Positions 33,218-41,790 of a stretch of 64,000 bases of DNA are shown one piece after another. This DNA is from Rhodanobacteraceae bacterium. Its GTDB lineage: Bacteria > Pseudomonadota > Gammaproteobacteria > Xanthomonadales > SZUA-5. The notes beneath the pieces are model-generated. The model made no database searches, was not told where the DNA came from, and was given only the letters and a program-made list of their open reading frames with translations. The position numbers were made by a program, and so were the translations under genes. The DNA lies in the NCBI GenBank assembly GCA_016713135.1, contig JADJPR010000001.1, forward strand, positions 310,001 through 374,000, written 5' to 3'. Numbering within the stretch: position 1 is the stretch's first letter; each line of letters begins with the position of its first letter.

Positions 33218-33226
33218 GCTTCTCAT

Positions 33227-33257
33227 GCCCGGAGCACCGCATTGCGGTGCTCCGGGC
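33227..33257 (-). terminator. 31-nt perfect hairpin after terC
   Basis: GCCCGGAGCACCGCA pairs perfectly with its complement across a one-base centre, 10 bp after the terC stop codon (33267). There is no T-run on the minus strand side, so termination efficiency is uncertain. Confidence 0.6.
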
Positions 33258-33266
33258 TGGCTGGCT

Positions 33267-34265
33267 TCAGGCCTGCGCTGCCGGCGTCGCCTCGCCGCGG
33301 GTCTTGTACAGCGAGTAGACGATACCAATCGCGAGCAGGCTGAAGGTCACCGACAGCGAGATCCACGGGTCCAGCTTGCTGTAGATCTGGTTCCAGAAGA
33401 TCTTCGCACCGATGAAGATCAGGATCACCGCCAGCGCGTACTTGAGGTACTTGAAGCGGTGGATCACTGCGGCCAGCGCGAAGTACAGCGCACGCAGGCC
33501 AAGGATGGCGAAGATGTTCGAGGTGTAGACGATGAACGGGTCGGTGGTGATCGCGAAGATCGCCGGGACCGAGTCGACCGCGAAGATCACATCGGCGAAT
33601 TCAACCAGCACCAGCGCGAAGAACAGCGGGGTGGCCCACAGCACCGGCCTGGCACCCGGCATATCGCTGGCCGGCAGGCGCACGAAGAACTGGTTGCCAT
33701 GCACCTGGTCGGTCACCCGCATGCGCCGGCGCAGGAACCCGAGCAGCGGGTTGTTGCCGATGTCCGGCATGTTGTCGATCACCCACAGCATCTTGATGCC
33801 GGTGGCGATCAGGAAGGCGCCGAACAGGTAGAGCACCCAGCTGAACTCGCTGACCAGCGCGGCGCCCACGCCGATCATGATCGCGCGCAGCACGATCACG
33901 CCCAGGATGCCCCAGAACAGCACCCGGTGCTGGTAGATCCGCGGGACCGCGAAGTAGCTGAAGATCAGCGCGATGACGAAGACGTTATCCATCGCCAGCG
34001 ACTTCTCGATCAAGAAGCCGGTGTAGAACTGCATGCCGCTGGTGGCGCCGAGGTACCACCACACCCACGCGCCGAACAGCAGCGCCACGCTGATGTAGCC
34101 CGCCGACAGCCACAGGCTCTCCTTGACCTCGATCTCATGGTCCTGCTTGTTCAGCACGCCGAGGTCGAACACCAGCAATGCGATGACGATGGCGATGAAC
34201 AGCAACCACAGCCAGACATCCTGGCCGAGAAAATCGTGCAGCAGCAAACTCAGGATCGTGTCCAT
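33267..34265 (-). CDS. TerC/Alx family membrane protein
   Basis: 332 residues, nine hydrophobic segments, standard Alx length. ATG at 34265 has a strong GGAGG. Family hallmarks: 'SLAMDNVFVIALIFSYFAVP' with the conserved Asp-Asn, and the second repeat 'VEFADVIFAVDSVPAIFAITTDPFIVYTSN' with paired Asp that form the metal site. Alx/TerC proteins export manganese, and some are co-regulated with exported metalloproteins. The leader upstream of the start contains a hairpin (GGCCCCTCC near 34268 with GAGGGGCCC near 34321), but I do not see the yybP-ykoY consensus clearly, so a riboswitch is not claimed. Confidence 0.9.
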   Translation of the reverse strand: MDTILSLLLHDFLGQDVWLWLLFIAIVIALLVFDLGVLNKQDHEIEVKESLWLSAGYISVALLFGAWVWWYLGATSGMQFYTGFLIEKSLAMDNVFVIALIFSYFAVPRIYQHRVLFWGILGVIVLRAIMIGVGAALVSEFSWVLYLFGAFLIATGIKMLWVIDNMPDIGNNPLLGFLRRRMRVTDQVHGNQFFVRLPASDMPGARPVLWATPLFFALVLVEFADVIFAVDSVPAIFAITTDPFIVYTSNIFAILGLRALYFALAAVIHRFKYLKYALAVILIFIGAKIFWNQIYSKLDPWISLSVTFSLLAIGIVYSLYKTRGEATPAAQA

Positions 34266-34411
34266 GCAAGGCCCCTCCAAGGGCTCGATTGAGCGACGAC
34301 ATCGCAGCACCACGCTGCCAGAGGGGCCCGTCGCGGGGCGCAGCCTAAAGGTACGCCAGACGCCAGATAAATCGGAATTAGTCGAACCCTGTCTTCGGAA
34401 AAGACGAAGGA

Positions 34412-35314
34412 TCAGGCATTTCCCAGCGCGCTCGAGGCACCGTCGATGACGGCGCGCACGCCGGGGTGGCTGACGCGTCGCTCGGTCGAGATCGCGTAAT
34501 AGGTCTCGTCGATCTCGCCGGCCGCGCCGAGCAGGCGGGCGTCGTAGGCGTGGACGATCTCGTCGGCAATCACCAGCGGCGCCGGGAACACCCCGGCGCC
34601 GGCACGGCCGAAGGTCTTCATCAGCGCGGTGTCGTCGAACTCGGCGACTACCCGCGGCACCACCCGCTGCTTCTCGAACCAGTCCATCAGCTGCGCGCGT
34701 ACCGGCGAGTCGTCGGTCGGCAGCAGCAGCGGCTGGCCGTGCAGGCAGCGCGGGAAGGCCTTGGGCGACAGCTTCAGCGCGCGCGGCGCGTACAGGCCGA
34801 TGCCGCTGCCGCCGAGCTTGTGGTTCCAGGTGCGCAGGCTCAGGCCCGCTGGTGCCGGGCGGATCGACAGCACGCAGTCCAGCCGGTGCAGCGCCAGCTC
34901 CGCGAGCAGGTTCTCCAGCTTGCCCTCGCGGCAGACCAGGCGCACCGCTTCGGCCGCATGCTGCGAAGGCGCGAGCAGCCGGTGCGCCAGCGACTTGGGC
35001 ACCGCATCGGCCACGCCGACACGAAAGCTCTGCGCGCGCCCGGCGGGCAGCGTCTTCAGCGCCTCGCCGAGTTCCGCCGCCAGCGAGAACATTTCGTCCG
35101 CGTAGGAATAGGCCACGCGCCCGGCTTCGGTCAGCTCCAGGCGTTTGCCCACCTGGGTGAACAGCGCCACGCCGACGCTGTCCTCCAGTTGCTTGACCTG
35201 GCCGCTCAGGGTCTGCGGCGTCAGGTGCAGCTTCTCCGCCGCGCGCGTGATGCCGCCGGCGCGCACCACCGCCCAGAAGTAGTGCAGGTGCTTGTAGTTG
35301 AGCGAGCGCTGCAT
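34412..35314 (-). CDS. nhaR: NhaR-type LysR family transcriptional regulator
   Basis: 300 residues. The winged helix-turn-helix is at the N-terminus (YKHLHYFWAVVRAGGITRAA, then 'LHLTPQTLSGQVKQLEDSVG'), with the 'LTPQTLSGQ' recognition helix characteristic of NhaR. A LysR substrate domain follows. NhaR activates nhaA and other genes in response to sodium. ATG 35314 is preceded by AAGGA; a longer frame to 35377 exists but lacks a ribosome binding site. No Na+/H+ antiporter is in the window; the gene is divergent from an HPF-like gene. Confidence 0.85.
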   Translation of the reverse strand: MQRSLNYKHLHYFWAVVRAGGITRAAEKLHLTPQTLSGQVKQLEDSVGVALFTQVGKRLELTEAGRVAYSYADEMFSLAAELGEALKTLPAGRAQSFRVGVADAVPKSLAHRLLAPSQHAAEAVRLVCREGKLENLLAELALHRLDCVLSIRPAPAGLSLRTWNHKLGGSGIGLYAPRALKLSPKAFPRCLHGQPLLLPTDDSPVRAQLMDWFEKQRVVPRVVAEFDDTALMKTFGRAGAGVFPAPLVIADEIVHAYDARLLGAAGEIDETYYAISTERRVSHPGVRAVIDGASSALGNA

Positions 35315-35330
35315 CCGCTGATCCTTCGAA

Positions 35331-35365
35331 AAAAGCGCAGTTCCAGATCGGAACTTACTGCTTTT
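35331..35365. promoter_or_regulatory. Inverted repeat in nhaR/HPF divergent region
   Basis: AAAAGC..AGTTCC-AGATC-GGAACT..GCTTTT, a dyad centred near 35348, 17 bp upstream of the nhaR start codon. The position and the long AT-flanked dyad suggest an autoregulatory LysR-type operator. Confidence 0.5.
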
Positions 35366-35420
35366 CCGGAAAACCATCCAGCCTCAATCTGGTTCCATCC
35401 CAACGACGGAGGCCAGCGAC

Positions 35421-35807
35421 ATGCGTATCGACATCCGCGCCCAGGGTTTCGCCCTGACCCAGTCCATCCAGAGCCATGTGCAGCGGCGCATCGAGTTCGC
35501 CCTCGATCGTTTGCGTGGCCAGGTGCGCAGCGTCCGGGTGCGCCTGTCCGACACCAACGGTCGCCGCGGCGGCATCGACAAGCGCTGCCAGCTGCAGGTG
35601 CAACTGGCGGACACCCGCGATGTGGTGGTCGCCGACGTGCAGCGCGATCTGTACGTCGCGATGACCCGCGCGGTGGACCGCGCCGCGGCGGCGATCGTGC
35701 GCCGGATCGGGCGATTGCACCGGGCGAAGGCCGGGGCCGCTGCGCCGCGGCCGCAGGCACGCGAGATCCTGCGATTGCGTCGTCCTGCACAGGAGCAGTT
35801 GGCATGA
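35421..35807 (+). CDS. HPF/RaiA-like ribosome-associated protein
   Basis: 128 residues. The first 95 residues follow the hibernation factor fold: MRIDIRAQGFALTQSIQSHV, then RVRLSDTNGRRGG and a 'VVADVQRDLYVAMTRAVDRAA' helix, with basic surface residues expected to contact 16S rRNA. The C-terminal 30 residues are a basic Ala/Arg tail, not the dimerisation domain of long HPF. The residues IDKRCQLQVQL differ from classic RaiA, so it may be a paralogue. A GGAGG site precedes the ATG. Stop overlaps the next start (ATGA). Confidence 0.78.
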   Translation: MRIDIRAQGFALTQSIQSHVQRRIEFALDRLRGQVRSVRVRLSDTNGRRGGIDKRCQLQVQLADTRDVVVADVQRDLYVAMTRAVDRAAAAIVRRIGRLHRAKAGAAAPRPQAREILRLRRPAQEQLA

Positions 35808-36556
35808 ACCGCATCGGCGTGAAGGAACTCCTGTGGCAGCGGGTCAGTCGACTGCCCGCCAAGGTATGGATCGCAGCCGGTTTCGCGCTCCTGCTGATCC
35901 CGGCGCTGCTGCTGTGGCTGCTGTTCGCGGTGGTCGGCGGCGCCTGGCAGGCCGGCGGCGCGCTGCTCGGCCAGGGTCGCGAAGCGCTGCAACAGGCGCT
36001 GCCGGCGGAGGTCGCGCAGCTCGCAGCCGAGTTGCCAGCGGCCGACACGCTGGAGGCGTTGCAGACCGAGGCGCAGCAGCGCGTCCAGGCCGAGGTGGAA
36101 CGGCTCAAGGCCGCGGTCCCGGCCTCGACCGACGCGCTGCAGCAGGGTCTGGCCGCGGCCACCCTGCCCGCCGCAGCAGAAGGCCTGCGGCAACTCACCG
36201 AACAGGGTCGCGCCAGCGCGGACCAGGCACTCGGCTCGCTGCTCGGCCCGGCGCGCCCGGCCAGCGATGTCGGCGGCGAGGATCCGCCCGGCATCGCGCG
36301 CCTCCCCGGATTCGTGCGCACCGCCTTCGCCCGCGATGGCGACACGTTGAAGGTCTCTTGGGCCGGCCCGGCGCCGCACGCCGAAGTCGTCGCTTTCTAC
36401 ACCGGGCAGCTCGCCGCCGCCGGCTACAGCGCAAAGGTGCTGAAGGCCGACGCAGGCACGGAGGTGGTGCGCTTCGAATCCGGCGAGCGCAGCATCCTGC
36501 TCAGCGCGCGGTCCGCCGGCCGTGCCGGCAGCACGCTCGACTGGGAGGTGCATTGA
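35804..36556 (+). CDS. Membrane-anchored protein of unknown function, 250 aa
   Basis: An N-terminal transmembrane helix lies at about 22-45 (KVWIAAGFALLLIPALLLWLLFAVVGG). It is followed by a long Ala/Leu/Gln-rich stretch (about 60-145) predicted to be helical or coiled coil. The C-terminal domain of about 80 residues (GFVRTAFARDGDTLKVSWAG ... STLDWEVH) contains 'HAEVVAFYTGQLAAAGYSAKV', a pattern found in small domains that follow sensors or secretion proteins. It is translationally coupled to the HPF-like gene by ATGA. No family name recognised; a periplasmic domain tethered to the inner membrane is inferred. Confidence 0.65.
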   Translation: MNRIGVKELLWQRVSRLPAKVWIAAGFALLLIPALLLWLLFAVVGGAWQAGGALLGQGREALQQALPAEVAQLAAELPAADTLEALQTEAQQRVQAEVERLKAAVPASTDALQQGLAAATLPAAAEGLRQLTEQGRASADQALGSLLGPARPASDVGGEDPPGIARLPGFVRTAFARDGDTLKVSWAGPAPHAEVVAFYTGQLAAAGYSAKVLKADAGTEVVRFESGERSILLSARSAGRAGSTLDWEVH

Positions 36557-36722
36557 CCCCGGCGGGTTCGGAGCAGTTGCGGGCAGAGGCTTGCCGTTGC
36601 CCGCAGGGCGGCAGTGCGTGTAGCCGGGGCCGGCCACGCCCGCGGCAGCATGATCGCGATCAAGGGTGCCGCGCCGGATCGGGCGCACGCTGGAAGCCAG
36701 CGATGCTGCCGGAGAGCATGTC

Positions 36723-39098
36723 ATGTGGCGTCCGCGGATCTGGATCCTGTCATTGGCCTTGGCGCTTGGCCTCGCGCCAATGCCCTCGGCACGCGCCGAT
36801 ACCCTGGACCAGGTGTTGCAGATCCTGCACACCGCGGGGCTGGTTGATGGCGCGGTCGTCGACGCGAAGCCCCTGGTCCAGTGCCTGATCGAGGGCGGCT
36901 CCGCGAGCACCTGCGCCGGGCGGGTTGCGGCACCGGCGGTCGGGTCTGCGCTGAGCGCCGCCGATCCGAAGGTCCGGCTGGTGGTCGATCTGGTCCTTGC
37001 GGCGCAGCAGCGGCGCTGGATCGATGTGCTCGAATTGACCGGCACCGATGTGCTCGCCCAGGTCGCATGCACCGCGGGCTTTCCCGCCGGCGGGCCGGTC
37101 AAGGATTTCATCTGCGGCGGGTTGTTCGTCGAAATCGCGCAGCAGGCCAAGCCGGTGGTGCGTTTGGTGCTCGTCGCGGTGCAGTCGCGCAGCCTGGACG
37201 ACTGGCTGAAGGTCGCGGCGCTGCTGGGGCCGGATCTGGCCTGCCGGCTGCTGCCCGACGACGTCCCCGGCGGCGATGCGATCTGCTCGACACTGGCGCA
37301 GGTCTTCGGCGTCGCGGTGCAGGCGGTCGCGGCGGCGGTGGACGCGGTCTGGGGCACCATGCAGCGTTTCGGCGAATGGATCTCCGGCCAGAGCAAGCAC
37401 ATGCCGGTGGATACCTACTACGACCTGTACTGGCGGCCGTGGTACCACTATGGCGTGTGGACGCGCTTCAAGGGTGGCTGGGACGGGCTGATGGGACGCC
37501 TGTGGGACCCGTGCGTGAAGTACTTCGATTCGCACACGATGAGCGCCGAGAACGCGCGCAAGACCTGCGACCGGCTGCGTAGCCGCTTCAGCAGCGAGAG
37601 CGCGGCGATGGAGCAGGTGCTGCGCGCCGGCGGCAATGCGCACGTGCACACGGTGGCTTTCGAACTGGCGGAGATCTTCGCGGTGACCGATCTGGGCCGC
37701 GAGAGCGGTGTCGCGGCGCATCGCCGTCTGGTGGAACTGACTTGCGCCACCGAGCTGCGCAAGCGCCTGCCGCTACCCGGCCCGGACGAGCGCCTGTGTC
37801 CGCTGGTGCGGCAGCGTTGGTCGCAGATGCCCATGGTTTCGGAGGACATGGTCGAGAAGATCTACCAGCAGTGCCTCGCCGACCAGGACCTGCAAACGCC
37901 TGAGCCGAGTGCGCACGAGGTCATCTGCAAGTCGGTCGGCGACAGCTTCGAGAACGCACTGCACCAGCATGCGATGCAGGTGGAAAAGGTGCGCATGCAA
38001 CTGCTGCAGGGAGGCCATTGCGTGCAGCCTGCCGGTTGGGATCCTGGCGACGGCGTGCAGTTTGTCTGCAGCAACTTCCGCGCACACCAGAAATGCCTGG
38101 CGATCGCCGCTGCGGCGCACCCGAAGAAGCGCTGCACTTTCGATCGCAGCAAGTCCGACACGCGCCTGGCCGGGCAGATCATCGACGCCCTCGGCGGGCG
38201 CGCGCGGTGTGTCCGCGAGACGCCGACCCGGCTGGCCTGCACGCGACCTTGGAAACAGCCAGAGTGCCGCGCGCTGCTCGCCGCGGCCCGTCGCCAGGCC
38301 GAATACGCCGACACGCCGATGCAATGCGTCTACACCGAGACGGCGGAGTTCACGGCGGCCAAGGCGCGGGCCGGCGAGATCCTGGCGGCCCTGAACAAGC
38401 CCATGGCTGGCGGCGGGCGCCTGCGCGTCCAGCCGCCGCTGGCCGCCGCGCTGGCCAACTGCCAGACCGGTTTCGACCCGCTGGCAATCCACTGCGCCGA
38501 CAGCGGCCGCTATGCCGAGTTGCCCCAGCGCCTGCCCGGCGCCAGCCTCCCGATCTGCCTGCCGGATCCCCAGCGCAATGGCGCCGACCAGCCCTGCTGG
38601 GACGGCCCGCTGACCCTGCCCGACCGGCCAACGCCGATCCCGCGAGATCGCCAGTCGGATGCTGGCGATGAGACTCCCGGACGGGTCGATCCGAACCGCA
38701 TCCGCCCGCGGCTGCCGGCGGTGCTGACCGGCCAGCCCGTGCGCATCCAGTCCGAGGTGCGCCTGGCGAGCACCGAGGGTAGGTGGGAAACCACCGTGGC
38801 GATCCCAGCCCAAGGGCTTGCGCGCGTGCGCGGCGGGCTGTGCCGCGTGCCGGTGGTCGTGCGCCTGCACAATCCCGCAGCCGCCCCGAGCGCGCCACTG
38901 CGGCTTGGACTGCGCATCGCCGAATCCCAGCCTGCGGTCGATGTCGCGCCGCTCCCGGCCAGCGGCACGCACGAACTGACCCTGTACGTGGTGGTGGCCA
39001 GCGGCCAGCGCCGCCTGATCGCCACATTGAGCGCTGCGGACGGTAGCGAGATCGACTCGCAGACGCTCAGCCTGCGAGTGGAGGGCAGTTGCGGCTGA
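36723..39098 (+). CDS. Large Cys-rich secreted protein of unknown function, 791 aa
   Basis: Signal peptide MWRPRIWILSLALALGLAPMPSARA. The mature protein contains about 26 cysteines spread along its length, suggesting many disulfides. N-terminal 200 residues are hydrophobic helices (LQILHTAGLV, VVDLVLAAQQ, VAVQAVAAAVDAV) that could insert into membranes. The middle has an aromatic patch (TYYDLYWRPWYHYGVW, about 238-253). A Pro-rich linker (about 640-680) leads to a C-terminal beta-sandwich of about 115 residues. No GFE tail: the end is VEGSCG. I recognise no family. It follows the HPF-like/membrane pair by 166 bp and may be transcribed separately. Confidence 0.7.
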   Translation: MWRPRIWILSLALALGLAPMPSARADTLDQVLQILHTAGLVDGAVVDAKPLVQCLIEGGSASTCAGRVAAPAVGSALSAADPKVRLVVDLVLAAQQRRWIDVLELTGTDVLAQVACTAGFPAGGPVKDFICGGLFVEIAQQAKPVVRLVLVAVQSRSLDDWLKVAALLGPDLACRLLPDDVPGGDAICSTLAQVFGVAVQAVAAAVDAVWGTMQRFGEWISGQSKHMPVDTYYDLYWRPWYHYGVWTRFKGGWDGLMGRLWDPCVKYFDSHTMSAENARKTCDRLRSRFSSESAAMEQVLRAGGNAHVHTVAFELAEIFAVTDLGRESGVAAHRRLVELTCATELRKRLPLPGPDERLCPLVRQRWSQMPMVSEDMVEKIYQQCLADQDLQTPEPSAHEVICKSVGDSFENALHQHAMQVEKVRMQLLQGGHCVQPAGWDPGDGVQFVCSNFRAHQKCLAIAAAAHPKKRCTFDRSKSDTRLAGQIIDALGGRARCVRETPTRLACTRPWKQPECRALLAAARRQAEYADTPMQCVYTETAEFTAAKARAGEILAALNKPMAGGGRLRVQPPLAAALANCQTGFDPLAIHCADSGRYAELPQRLPGASLPICLPDPQRNGADQPCWDGPLTLPDRPTPIPRDRQSDAGDETPGRVDPNRIRPRLPAVLTGQPVRIQSEVRLASTEGRWETTVAIPAQGLARVRGGLCRVPVVVRLHNPAAAPSAPLRLGLRIAESQPAVDVAPLPASGTHELTLYVVVASGQRRLIATLSAADGSEIDSQTLSLRVEGSCG

Positions 39099-39190
39099 GC
39101 GGGACACCCGCCCGCTCCGCTACCGGGGGCTGACCGGCTGACGGTTCGCACGGCAAGGCCACCATTCATCACGAAGATCAGACTGTCTAT

Positions 39191-39448
39191 TTGCAGCTTG
39201 CCAATGACCGGCGCTCGGCCGCTGCTCCTCATTATGTTCTGGAAGGCAAGATCGACGGGCGAAAAATCAATGGAACATGGCGGTTCATCGTCAAGCCATT
39301 GGTGGGTCTCGATGAGCGATTTCAAGCGGCAAACTGTCGCGGAGGCGGGTTCTTCGCAGAGGTCTCGGCTGATGGGAAGGGCATCCGGTTTTACGATGTG
39401 GATGACCCTTGCAACCATAGTTTCAATGGGCTGGTGATTCAGCGATGA
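39191..39448 (+). CDS. Small protein or C-terminal fragment, 85 aa
   Basis: The listed start is a TTG; the frame is open further upstream to about 39135 without ATG (HGKATIHHEDQTVYLQL), so this may be the end of a truncated gene. The sequence 'GKIDGRKINGTWRFIVKPL ... CNHSFNGLVIQR' has good coding character and two Cys but no family I can name. The stretch is less GC-rich than its surroundings, suggesting acquired DNA. The following 180 bp (39449-39628) contain no gene, only a minus-strand AAGGAG-ATG that gives a 16-codon frame. Confidence 0.4.
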   Translation: MQLANDRRSAAAPHYVLEGKIDGRKINGTWRFIVKPLVGLDERFQAANCRGGGFFAEVSADGKGIRFYDVDDPCNHSFNGLVIQR

Positions 39449-39628
39449 GCGGATAAAACCAGCGATCGCGCGGGCCTGGGTGGACACATGAGATTCTCCT
39501 TGCACACCACCGATGTGAAGGCCGATCGCCGGCAACGCGGAACTGCGCAATTTGATCGGACGCATATTATGGCGCGGTCCCGCACGGTTTGATTTGTGGA
39601 CGCCCGCCGCCAGGCTGAACCGCGCCGG

Positions 39629-40951
39629 TCAGCCCCGGGCCGCCACGAGAGCCCCGGGCAGCAGCAGCCAGAAGCTGCTGCCACCGCCGCCGCGGGTGCG
39701 CAGGCCGAGGGTCCAGCCGTGCGTGTCCGCCAGCTGGCGGGCAATGGCCAGGCCGAGCCCGCTGCCGCCGGTGCTGCGCTGGCGCGCGGGATCGAGGCGG
39801 TGGAAGGGGCGGAACACTGCTACGCGCTGGTCGGCGGGAATCCCGGGGCCGCGGTCGCGCACGCCGATGCAGAGCACGCCGCGCAGCTGGCGGCAGACGA
39901 TCTCCAGCCGCCCGCCGCCGTGCGATTGCGCATTGGCGACGAGGTTGGCCACCAGCCGGTGCAGCGCCAGTGGTGGCAGCTGCGCGCGGCAGGCGTCGGC
40001 GTGCAGGCGCAGGTGGACGCTGCCGGGCAGTTGCGCCTCGGCGCCGTCGGCCACTTCCTGCAACAGCGCGCACACATCGACCGCCTGCACCGGTTCGGGC
40101 TGGCGCGCGCGGGTCAATTCCATCTGTGCGCCGATCAGGCGGTCCATCTCGGCGATGTCGAGTTCCATCCGGCGCCGGGTCGCCGCGTCGTCGCCCTCGC
40201 CGAGCATGCCGAGCCCCATCGACAGCCGCGCCAGCGGGCTGCGCAGATCGTGCGAGATGCCGGCCATCAGGGTCAGCTCCTGCTCGCGCTGCGCGCCGAG
40301 TTGTTGCGCCATGCCGCCGATCGCTTCGCCCAGGGCGTGGAGCTCTTCGACTCCGCTCGCGGGCAATCGCCCCGGTGTGCCGCCGCGGCCGATCTCGCGT
40401 GCGCCCAGCGCAAAAGCCCGCACCGGACGGCTGAGCTGACGCGCCAGGAGGGCGGCAGTCGCCAGGCTGAGCAGCAGCATCGCCCCGAGCGCCAGCAGCA
40501 GCGCGCGCCGCGGGCGCTGCGGCACCCGCGCCTTGCCGAAGTCGAAGCGCAGCCACTGCGCGTCGTAGCGGATCTCGGCGTGGAAACGCTGCGGCAGGGT
40601 CTCGCTGACGCGCACGCGCGCGGCCGCGCCGGTACGTCGGCGCAGCGCCTCGCGCAGCAGGTTCAGGTAGGGATGGTGCCGCACCTGGTCGTCCCGCGGA
40701 ACGCTGACGGCCGTAATCCGCACCTGCTCCTGCTGCCACACGCTGGCCGCGAATCCACCACGTTCCGCGGCGGGCAGTCCGGCGTAGCGCTCGCCAGAGA
40801 GCAGCAGCAAGGCGGCGAAATCGTCCGCGCTGCGCTCCGCGAGCGGCTGGAATGCCAGCGCATAGGCCAGCCACGCGGCGCATCCCAGCGCGAGCAGCAT
40901 GCCGGCGAACACCGTCCACAGCGCATGCGCGAACAGGCTGCGGCGTTTCAT
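39629..40951 (-). CDS. EnvZ-like sensor histidine kinase
   Basis: 440 residues. Two transmembrane helices (about 10-32 and 150-170) bracket a periplasmic domain of about 115 residues. A HAMP linker follows (LSRPVRAFALGAREIGRG), then the H-box GISHDLRSPL with His234 and an HATPase_c domain with N-box (HRLVANLVANAQSHGG), GVRDRGPGIP and GGSGLGLAIARQL. It is coupled to the OmpR-like gene by ATGA overlap, so both proteins are made together. Classic EnvZ/OmpR senses osmolarity; the different periplasmic sequence means the signal here is not certain. Confidence 0.9.
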   Translation of the reverse strand: MKRRSLFAHALWTVFAGMLLALGCAAWLAYALAFQPLAERSADDFAALLLLSGERYAGLPAAERGGFAASVWQQEQVRITAVSVPRDDQVRHHPYLNLLREALRRRTGAAARVRVSETLPQRFHAEIRYDAQWLRFDFGKARVPQRPRRALLLALGAMLLLSLATAALLARQLSRPVRAFALGAREIGRGGTPGRLPASGVEELHALGEAIGGMAQQLGAQREQELTLMAGISHDLRSPLARLSMGLGMLGEGDDAATRRRMELDIAEMDRLIGAQMELTRARQPEPVQAVDVCALLQEVADGAEAQLPGSVHLRLHADACRAQLPPLALHRLVANLVANAQSHGGGRLEIVCRQLRGVLCIGVRDRGPGIPADQRVAVFRPFHRLDPARQRSTGGSGLGLAIARQLADTHGWTLGLRTRGGGGSSFWLLLPGALVAARG

Positions 40952-41658
40952 CCGCGCGAATCCCCGCGCGGCGCGAACAGATAGCCCTCGCCCCACACCG
41001 TGCGCAGGTATGCCGGTGCCTCCGGCGTGGCCTCGATCTTGCGCCGCAAGCGGGTCACGCGCACATCGATGCTGCGATCGAAGGGCGTGCGCTCGAAGCC
41101 GCGCAGCAAGGACACCAGGTGGTCGCGCGTCAGCACCTGGTTCGGATGGTCGACGAAGATCCGCATCAGGTTGTACTCGCCGGAAGTCAGCGGCACCTCG
41201 ACTTCGTCACGCAACAGCACATGCGCCGCACGGTCCAGCCGGAATGGTCCGAAGCGGCCTGACTCGGCCGCCGCCACCGGCGCCTGGCCGCGCCGCAGCA
41301 CCGCGCGCACCCGGGCCAGCAGCTCGCGCGGACCGAAGGGCTTGGCGAGGTAGTCGTCGGCGCCGACTTCCAGCCCGACCACCCGGTCGACCTCCTCGCC
41401 GCGCGCGGAGATCATGATCACCGGCGGACCGTCGCTGGCGCGCAATCCACGCAGCAGCGACAGGCCATCCTCGCCCGGCAGCATCAGGTCGAGCACCACC
41501 AGGTCCGGCATCTGCCGCGCCATCGACTCGCGCATCGCGCGCCCGTCGCCCACGCCTTCGACCCGGTAGCCGTGGTTGCCGAGGTAGGCAACCACCAGTC
41601 CGCGCAGGGCGGCATCGTCGTCGACAACCAGGATGCGCGGGCCGGTGACTTCGCTCAT
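40948..41658 (-). CDS. ompR: OmpR-like response regulator
   Basis: 236 residues. The receiver domain has the acidic pair (VVDDDA), phosphoacceptor Asp57 (VVLDLMLPGEDG) and conserved Lys106 (LAKPFGP). The C-terminal winged helix shows 'LTSGEYNLMRIFVDHPNQVLTRDHLV' and 'FDRSIDVRVTRLRRKIE', which closely resembles OmpR. The upstream region has two TGAAAC half-sites 10 bp apart (41695-41713) that may be its own binding sites. It is divergent from the DUF2202 gene at 41791. Confidence 0.9.
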   Translation of the reverse strand: MSEVTGPRILVVDDDAALRGLVVAYLGNHGYRVEGVGDGRAMRESMARQMPDLVVLDLMLPGEDGLSLLRGLRASDGPPVIMISARGEEVDRVVGLEVGADDYLAKPFGPRELLARVRAVLRRGQAPVAAAESGRFGPFRLDRAAHVLLRDEVEVPLTSGEYNLMRIFVDHPNQVLTRDHLVSLLRGFERTPFDRSIDVRVTRLRRKIEATPEAPAYLRTVWGEGYLFAPRGDSRG

Positions 41659-41694
41659 CGCGCGATGGTAGCCAGAATGCGAACCGCCGCACTG

Positions 41695-41713
41695 ACCTGA
41701 AACAACCTGAAAC
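41695..41713. promoter_or_regulatory. Tandem ACCTGAAAC direct repeat, possible OmpR-type site
   Basis: ACCTGAAAC at 41695-41703 and 41705-41713, a period of exactly one helical turn, in the 132-bp region between divergent ompR and DUF2202 genes. OmpR-family regulators bind head-to-tail half-sites with this spacing. Confidence 0.5.
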
Positions 41714-41790
41714 ACGCTGTTGCCGACCTGCATTCCGCGCGAAACAGACGGCCGCAACACTGGTGCCAACCCCAAGAGAGGAGACGCATC

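Noticed and set aside
34266..34380. Manganese (yybP-ykoY) riboswitch ahead of the TerC gene
   Set aside because: A hairpin is present, but the conserved core sequences of that riboswitch are not recognisable.
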